IMG/VR virus record: IMGVR_UViG_3300032087_005280
Location: 1-24,526 of that record
Source of the DNA: a virus
Length of the DNA stretch: 24,526 nucleotides
Reading direction: 5' to 3' (one strand)
Shown: positions 20,210 to 24,526 of the stretch, piece after piece
How the letters are laid out: the number at the start of each line of letters is the position of its first letter
How positions within the stretch are numbered: position 1 is the first letter of the stretch
The notes under the pieces: generated by a model
What the model was told of the DNA's origin: nothing
Database searches by the model: none
The model's input: only the letters and a program-made list of their open reading frames with translations
Program-made: the position numbers and the translations under genes

Positions 20210-20236
20210 TAACGTCACACGACAAGGAGAAGTGAC

Positions 20237-21319
20237 ATGACTATCCCATACGCCGTGACTGACGTGGACATCAACCGCGTCAGCAAATCCTTTGTCCAGT
20301 CCAGCCTGGGCTCCTTTGCGATCTCCACGATGCCCAAGGCGCTGTGCCTGGATCGCTTCACTGGCCGCTCCAACAAGACGGACTATGATCTGGCGAGCCT
20401 GAGCAACGCTCTCCAGTCGTCCACCAACCTCCGCGACTGGAGCCCCGGCATTGATCCGCCTGCGCCCACGACGCTGGATGAGTCCTCGGTGAGCTTCACC
20501 GTCCGCATCCGCTCCACCTACAGCATTGTCCGCCCCCTCAAGAACGGGCAGACGATGGAGCATCGCTTTGCGGATCTGGAGAACAACATCGTGCCGATCC
20601 AGCTCAGCAAGGTGTATCAGGCGCATGACGCCGACATTGCGGCCGCGATGGTGAACACCAACCTGTTCACCCAGCAGAGCTTCACCGTCGGCAGCTCCGG
20701 CAAGTCGTTGAGCGACACGGACGATTACGCCAACCAAAACCCCGTCAAGGACATCGAGAACAACCTCGTGCTCTTGCGCCCCTACAGCAACTTCGCGGGC
20801 CTCGAGCTGCGTTGCTACATGAGCGGCAAGGTTGCCTCCGTCCTGGCCACCCACCCCTCCTACACGGGTGGCGGTACTGGCTCGGCGGTTGCGTCCGGCC
20901 TCCCCCGCGCCGACTTCATCAACCGCTTCTCGTCGCTCCACGGTTGCAAGACGTACGTCTTTGACAACCTCACCAACTCCGCCGCGCTGGGTGCCTCGGC
21001 CTCCATCGTCGAGACGTTCAACCAGGCCAACTCGAGCGCCGTGCTCTTCTTCGGCCTCTTTGACACCCGTGGCGCGTCCTTTGACTTGCGCTCCCAGGAC
21101 ACCAACGACGCTCCTGACGGGTGCCTCGTCTACGCCTGCTCCCAGGATCCCAACGTCGCGCAGTTCCTCGACGAGCGGAAGAAGGTGCAGGAGTTCTGGG
21201 GCCGTTGCGGCTACACCATCTACAGCCCGCGTGGATCTGCCGCTGGCATCGCCTCCGATCTGGGCTTCTTCATGCGTCCAGTGACGAGCGGCACGAGCGG
21301 CGGCGTCTTCGCCTCCTGA
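20237..21319 (+). CDS. Major capsid protein
   Basis: A 360-residue protein with no membrane segment. Its place after protease/scaffold and decoration genes, its size and its strong ribosome binding site (AAGGAGAAGTGAC) identify it as the major head subunit. Internal features agree with an HK97-like fold: an extended N-arm, a beta-rich middle (SVSFTVRIRSTYSIVRPLKN, about 84-103) and an alpha/beta C-terminal part. I could not match it to a specific capsid family by eye. It is followed by a long perfect hairpin that may set mRNA stability or termination. Confidence 0.8.
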   Translation: MTIPYAVTDVDINRVSKSFVQSSLGSFAISTMPKALCLDRFTGRSNKTDYDLASLSNALQSSTNLRDWSPGIDPPAPTTLDESSVSFTVRIRSTYSIVRPLKNGQTMEHRFADLENNIVPIQLSKVYQAHDADIAAAMVNTNLFTQQSFTVGSSGKSLSDTDDYANQNPVKDIENNLVLLRPYSNFAGLELRCYMSGKVASVLATHPSYTGGGTGSAVASGLPRADFINRFSSLHGCKTYVFDNLTNSAALGASASIVETFNQANSSAVLFFGLFDTRGASFDLRSQDTNDAPDGCLVYACSQDPNVAQFLDERKKVQEFWGRCGYTIYSPRGSAAGIASDLGFFMRPVTSGTSGGVFAS

Positions 21320-21352
21320 TCCGCTTTGACGTGACAACACTCACGTCTCCCA

Positions 21353-21390
21353 GCTCCTCGGCGCTCCCCCCCACGACAGCGCCGAGGAGC
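21353..21390 (+). terminator. Long perfect stem-loop after the capsid gene
   Basis: GCTCCTCGGCGCT (21353-21365) and AGCGCCGAGGAGC (21378-21390) form a 13-bp perfect stem with a 12-base loop. No T-run follows, so it is not a classical intrinsic terminator. It may be a weak terminator, an RNase-resistant 3' end for the abundant capsid mRNA, or another pre-SD leader hairpin, as the next SD (GAGGAGGAGG) lies 10 bases further on. Confidence 0.6.
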
Positions 21391-21413
21391 CCCCTACACC
21401 GAGGAGGAGGCCA

Positions 21414-21935
21414 ATGGCCACAGTCCAGACATTCGGCGTTGACGCCGACAGGATCCTTGCAAGCCTCCCGCAGATCATCATTGACAGCGGGACGGGCATC
21501 CTCCTCACCACTGTGCGCGCCACCACGCTCATCAACGCGGAGGCGGCGCGTGTCAATGGCCTCATTGATGGGGCTTTCGGCTCAGGGACGAGCGCAGACA
21601 TCGCCAGCGACGCGACGAGCATTGAGTACATCAACGCTCAACGCCTTGTCGTGGCCGCTTGCATCCCGCCGATCCTCCGAGCGAGTCACCACCCGACGAC
21701 GATTGACGCCGACACACGAGCGCTCCTGGAGGACTTGTCGGCTCAGCTCGAGCTACTGATGACAGATCCGGCGCGTGCGCTCGGCCGAGTCACCGACACC
21801 TCGAGCGTCTCCGCGCCTCGGACGCGCTTTGCGGATCTCGGACTCTCCACGACGCTCACCGCCAAGAGGGCACGCCGCCAGTTTGATGGGCGCTCCAACC
21901 TCCTCGGCGTGGACGAGGGAGGGTTTGAGTTTTGA
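21414..21935 (+). CDS. Head-tail connector (Mu gp36-like)
   Basis: A 173-residue, mainly helical protein: residues about 10-110 contain repeated helices (ILASLPQIIIDSGTGILLTT, ADTRALLEDLSAQLELLM) typical of the gp36/gp6-like connectors that plug the portal after packaging. The C-terminus is polar and ends FDGRSNLLGVDEGGFEF. It follows the capsid gene, the usual connector location. The ATG has GAGGAGGAGGCCA upstream. The family assignment is from pattern and order only. Confidence 0.65.
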   Translation: MATVQTFGVDADRILASLPQIIIDSGTGILLTTVRATTLINAEAARVNGLIDGAFGSGTSADIASDATSIEYINAQRLVVAACIPPILRASHHPTTIDADTRALLEDLSAQLELLMTDPARALGRVTDTSSVSAPRTRFADLGLSTTLTAKRARRQFDGRSNLLGVDEGGFEF

Positions 21936-22303
21936 GCATCAAGGGACAAGAGGTGTTTGCACGCGCCCTCTCCAAGCTCCCCTTTGACGTGGACGAGGAG
22001 GTTGTTCGCGTCATTGATGAGGCGGTGACGGCGGAGTTCCAGCGCCAGCGCGCCGAGATCCCCTTCTATGAGGGCAAGCCGTACACCGATCGCTACGGCC
22101 GCCACGGTGGGCCGTTGCGCAACTCGCTCACCTCCACGTCGGACGCCTTCCACCAGGCCGCCGTCGTCGGCAACACGGTGGAGGTGCGGAGCCTTGTGGA
22201 CTATGCCAAATACAACACGCTCCCTGAGCCGGACGAGCGCGCCGTTGAGCGTGCGCTCCTCGGCCTCCTCATGGATCGCTTGAGGGAGGGCGGCGCACGA
22301 TGA
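21932..22303 (+). CDS. Head-tail joining protein (gp10-like)
   Basis: A 123-residue protein that starts with TTG overlapping the previous stop (TTTTGAGC). The sequence has long charged helices first (EEVVRVIDEAVTAEFQRQRA), then YGRHGGPLRNSLTSTSDAFH and VEVRSLVDYAKYN. This 'arginine-leader, then short strands, then YAKY' order is that of HK97 gp10-like tail-completion proteins. It is coupled to both neighbours by overlapping codons. The assignment is moderate. Confidence 0.65.
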   Translation: MSIKGQEVFARALSKLPFDVDEEVVRVIDEAVTAEFQRQRAEIPFYEGKPYTDRYGRHGGPLRNSLTSTSDAFHQAAVVGNTVEVRSLVDYAKYNTLPEPDERAVERALLGLLMDRLREGGAR

Positions 22304-22866
22304 GCATCGTTGTCAACCAAGGCCACTACACGCTCCTCAAGACGGCCAAGACGGTGATCCGCGACAACTTCAACACCGTCCGCACGATCGTGAGCGGTGA
22401 GGGTGTGACGGACTACCTACCCGACGCACGCCAGGACGGCGCGACGCTCAACGGGCGCAACGTCTACGTCTCCCAGGGCGACAGGATCCCACCACAAGCC
22501 ACGCAGTATGTTCTTCTGGCCGCACGCAAAGTCGGCGAGCCAAGACGGACGGCTGCGCTGGCGGTGGAGGATCAAGACTTTGAGCTGACGATCGTGTGCG
22601 GCGTCAAAGGCTACGTCCTGGCCGCCAGCGGCTCCGATCCCGCGCCGACGCCCGAGGATGCTGGGTGGCAGACGGCGGGGCTCTTGGAGCAGATCTCGAG
22701 CTACTGTCTGCGCCGCTACCTGTGCGCGTCCACCAGCTCAAGCGCCTACAACATCACGCCGCTCGGCTCCGATCCCGTCGCCTACGACAGGAGGGACCCG
22801 GCGCGCTACGCCTACACATCACGCTTCACCGTAACAATGCGCGTCCTTGACGCCAGGGGGCTTTAA
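22300..22866 (+). CDS. Tail terminator-like protein
   Basis: A 188-residue alpha/beta protein with strands such as FELTIVCGVKGYVLA and a helical segment TAGLLEQISSYCLRRYL, placed between the joining protein and the tail tube. Tail terminators that cap the tube occupy this position. No specific motif confirms it, so it rests on order. It starts at ATGA with the previous gene and ends TAATG with the next. Confidence 0.6.
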   Translation: MSIVVNQGHYTLLKTAKTVIRDNFNTVRTIVSGEGVTDYLPDARQDGATLNGRNVYVSQGDRIPPQATQYVLLAARKVGEPRRTAALAVEDQDFELTIVCGVKGYVLAASGSDPAPTPEDAGWQTAGLLEQISSYCLRRYLCASTSSSAYNITPLGSDPVAYDRRDPARYAYTSRFTVTMRVLDARGL

Positions 22867-24185
22867 TGTCTGAAAGCAAGCTCATCATCCCGGCGATCGG
22901 GAAAGTTCTCGCAAAGGCCGAATCCACAAGCGGCACCAAGATCGCGCTCATTGACGCCGACGCTGTGTTCTTTGAGGAGTTGGAGTGGCAGTATGCCAGC
23001 GACAACCTCCAGCGCCTTCCGCTTGCGCCGGAGCGTCACGGTGTGCGCTCGGTGGAGGGGCCAACGCGCATCACCTGGAGCGGCTCGACTGAGATGGCGA
23101 TGCCCGATCAGTTCACAACAGCAAGCGACACCCCGCACCCCGATGTGTGGTTGAGGGCTTGCGGCTACAAGCGGCAAGACTTCTCCAGCGCCGCTCACGA
23201 AGTGTCGCTCTACGTCCTCCAAAGCACGGCGCACGAAAGCATTTCGTTTGAGGCGATGGAGTTCACCGCAGACGGGACGAGTGTCAACTACCTCGAGGCG
23301 CGGGGAGCGCGTTGCGGGTGGGAGCTGAGCATCGCAGACGGTGAGCGCGTCCGGCTCAACCTCGTCAACGGGCTGGCCACCGAGGCGTCCACGGCGTCCA
23401 ACACATACAAGGCAAGCACCAACGCCGCCGCCAACCAGCCCGCCAGCAAGGCCGTCACCTACTACGTCGACAAGCCCTTCGTGGCCAACCGTGGCGCGAC
23501 GACGGTTGAGTTTGTGGACTTGAGCAACGACGACGTGTTTGGCGGCGGATCGGTTGGCTCGCCCTCCGGCAACTTCCAGATCATCTCCGCCAGCTTCAAC
23601 GGCAACATGGAGCCCGAGGAGCAACGCGGCCTCGGCGCGCAACGCAACCGCCTGGCGGGCGCTGGCCCTGTCACGGGGACGATCATCATTGAGGAGGGGC
23701 TCATCAGCGACGCCAGCGCGTGGGATCCCTACGCGCTGCGCCGCAACGGGACGCCGTTGGAGTTCCGCCTCAAGATCGATCAGACGGACGCGACGGGCGA
23801 CGACACCTTCTTCGCCGTCAACTGTTACTGTCAGATCGTCGGCGTCAACCATACCGACGCCGGAAAGCGCCGGGTTTACGAACTTGAAGTCGAGGTTAAA
23901 TACCCTGAAGACGCGAGCGACGGCGACCCGGCGAGGCCAGCAGCGCCAGAGGTCGAGCCGCTCCTGACCGTCAATCAGCGGGACCAGGACGCCCATCAGC
24001 AAGACCATGCGCCCGGGGTCGGGAGAGGTTCGGCCATGGACCCAGCCGCCGACCGCTGCCGGCGTGATTCCGACGCGCCGCGCGATCTCGGACTGGCTGA
24101 GCGCCTCGCGCTCCATGAGAGCACCCAACAGGGCGCCAAACTTGTTGTCGTTGTGCATCGTCGCACCTCCTGTCAGCGAGCCTAA
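22866..24185 (+). CDS. Tail tube protein with chimeric C-terminus
   Basis: A 439-residue frame. The first about 340 residues are a coherent tail-tube-like protein with beta-rich stretches and the typical final strand VGVNHTDAGKRRVYELEVEV (about 323-342). After about residue 345, the frame encodes low-quality sequence (DQDAHQQDHAPGVGRGSAMD and so on) that is exactly the antisense of the XRE gene on the minus strand, and it stops beyond that gene's start. The true protein therefore ends or is interrupted at about 23.9 kb. The reading frame past the joint is an artefact of the fusion. Confidence 0.6.
   Translation: MSESKLIIPAIGKVLAKAESTSGTKIALIDADAVFFEELEWQYASDNLQRLPLAPERHGVRSVEGPTRITWSGSTEMAMPDQFTTASDTPHPDVWLRACGYKRQDFSSAAHEVSLYVLQSTAHESISFEAMEFTADGTSVNYLEARGARCGWELSIADGERVRLNLVNGLATEASTASNTYKASTNAAANQPASKAVTYYVDKPFVANRGATTVEFVDLSNDDVFGGGSVGSPSGNFQIISASFNGNMEPEEQRGLGAQRNRLAGAGPVTGTIIIEEGLISDASAWDPYALRRNGTPLEFRLKIDQTDATGDDTFFAVNCYCQIVGVNHTDAGKRRVYELEVEVKYPEDASDGDPARPAAPEVEPLLTVNQRDQDAHQQDHAPGVGRGSAMDPAADRCRRDSDAPRDLGLAERLALHESTQQGAKLVVVVHRRTSCQRA
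23919..24158 (-). CDS. XRE-type regulator, 3' end lost at the joint
   Basis: Starting at 24158 with AGGAGGTGCGACG upstream, the minus strand encodes MHNDNKFGALLGALMEREAL followed by SQSEIARRVGITPAAVGGWV and HGRTSPDPGRMVLLMGVLVP, a clear XRE-family HTH. Past residue 70-80 the frame merges into the antisense of the tail tube gene, so the natural C-terminus is missing or ends near the joint. The left limit given is approximate. It faces a divergent gene at 24289 across a control region, as a repressor would. Confidence 0.7.
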
Positions 24186-24220
24186 CAGGTCAGGCGATGC
24201 CCTGCAAGCGTTAGTTTTAG

Positions 24221-24249
24221 TTGCAGCCGGTAGAGCGCTGCGCTACCCT
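24221..24249 (+). promoter_or_regulatory. Control region between XRE gene and divergent gene
   Basis: TTGCAG (24221-24226), a 17-base spacer and TACCCT (24244-24249) form a weak rightward promoter. Its spacer holds the imperfect palindrome GGTAGAGCGCTGCGCTACC (24229-24247), a likely operator for the XRE protein. On the minus strand TTGCAG-17-TAGGCT is an equally weak promoter for the XRE gene. Confidence 0.4.
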
Positions 24250-24288
24250 GTCGGTGCCGGGCGATGACGCCCACACAGGGAGCACGAC

Positions 24289-24526
24289 ATGACCGACGAG
24301 CCGCAGACCTTCGACTCCGCTGGGTTTCGCATCCAGCACCACAACGGGCGGATCCTCCGCATCTGGCCGATCGACGCCGCGTTCGCGGTGGACGTCTCGG
24401 ATCTGACCTGGGAGGAGTCCGCCATCGGCGAGCGCTACGATGCCGCGTGGGGGATCCCCATGGCGATCATCACCTACACCTACAGGGGCCAGCGCTACAC
24501 CGACCACGCCCCGCTCGAGCGCGTCC
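24289..24526 (+). CDS. Unknown gene, runs off the window
   Basis: The frame opens at ATG 24289 (ACAGGGAGCACGAC upstream) and stays open to the end of the window, giving at least 79 residues (MTDEPQTFDSAGFRIQHHNG, then RILRIWPIDAAFAVDVSDLT and further). It is soluble-looking, beta-rich and contains no known motif. It is divergent from the XRE gene and likely controlled with it. Its place beyond the joint means that it may belong to a different element from the phage genes. Confidence 0.7.
   Translation, partial: MTDEPQTFDSAGFRIQHHNGRILRIWPIDAAFAVDVSDLTWEESAIGERYDAAWGIPMAIITYTYRGQRYTDHAPLERV

Noticed and set aside
19784-21340. 518-residue minus-strand frame over the decoration and capsid genes
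   Set aside because: Exact antisense of two well-supported structural genes; Gly/Val/Arg-rich, low-quality sequence with no domain.
22863-23900. Left part of the long minus-strand frame that begins with the XRE regulator
   Set aside because: From about residue 80 onward it is the antisense of the tail tube gene, so only the N-terminal HTH part is accepted as coding.
1-24526. CRISPR arrays, insertion sequences and an integrase
   Set aside because: No regularly spaced repeats, no transposase and no recombinase catalytic motifs were seen in either strand.

Overview
The window is a stretch of a high-GC tailed-phage genome (or prophage) with tightly packed genes, most of them overlapping by ATGA or TGATG. 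It carries a complete DNA-packaging and head module: small and large terminase, portal, protease/scaffold, decoration protein, major capsid protein, connectors and tail tube. It also has a replication module (initiator with internal repeats plus a DnaB-type helicase), a lysis-type cassette and a leftward early operon. A lipoprotein and a membrane-anchored coiled-coil protein that resemble outer and inner spanins suggest a Gram-negative host. The portal and protease families suggest a Mu-like head, but replication is not Mu-like. No integrase is visible, so a temperate life style is only hinted at by the regulator genes.

Layout. 27-4863 (+): end of the virion-protein region (two small putative structural proteins), then a lysis-type cassette (TIM-barrel-like putative endolysin, small membrane protein, lipoprotein, holin candidate, spanin-like protein) and a metallophosphoesterase. 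4860-8860 (-): leftward early operon transcribed from a promoter at about 8.9 kb, with a second promoter at about 5.8 kb. It encodes a SWIM zinc-finger protein, a zinc-ribbon protein, an unknown protein, a triple-HTH protein, a RusA-type resolvase and three very acidic small proteins. 8861-9022 is the divergent control region. 9023-14207 (+): XRE regulator, ParB-methyltransferase fusion, a protein with a sliding-clamp-binding motif, the initiator, DnaB and small accessory genes. 14185-14625 is a lower-GC gene flanked by a 40-bp direct repeat. 14698-23.9 kb (+): packaging and head genes up to the tail tube.

At about 23.85-23.96 kb the tail tube frame runs into the antisense of an XRE-type regulator gene that has its own good start and ribosome binding site. 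Beyond it lie a divergent control region and the start of an unrelated gene. This is a novel joint: a phage/other-element boundary, a recombinational rearrangement or an assembly chimera.

The most striking pattern is regulatory. Five leftward early genes share one leader design: a GC-rich stem-loop just upstream of an extended Shine-Dalgarno element (AAGGAAACCTCA, exact upstream of three genes in all including dnaB, and close variants elsewhere). The two leftward promoters have near-identical A/T-rich upstream elements and would start transcription almost exactly at such a stem-loop. Other points are origin-like iterons inside the initiator gene whose 16-bp period ignores the reading frame, a nested scaffold start inside the protease gene, and the duplication footprint around the lower-GC gene.
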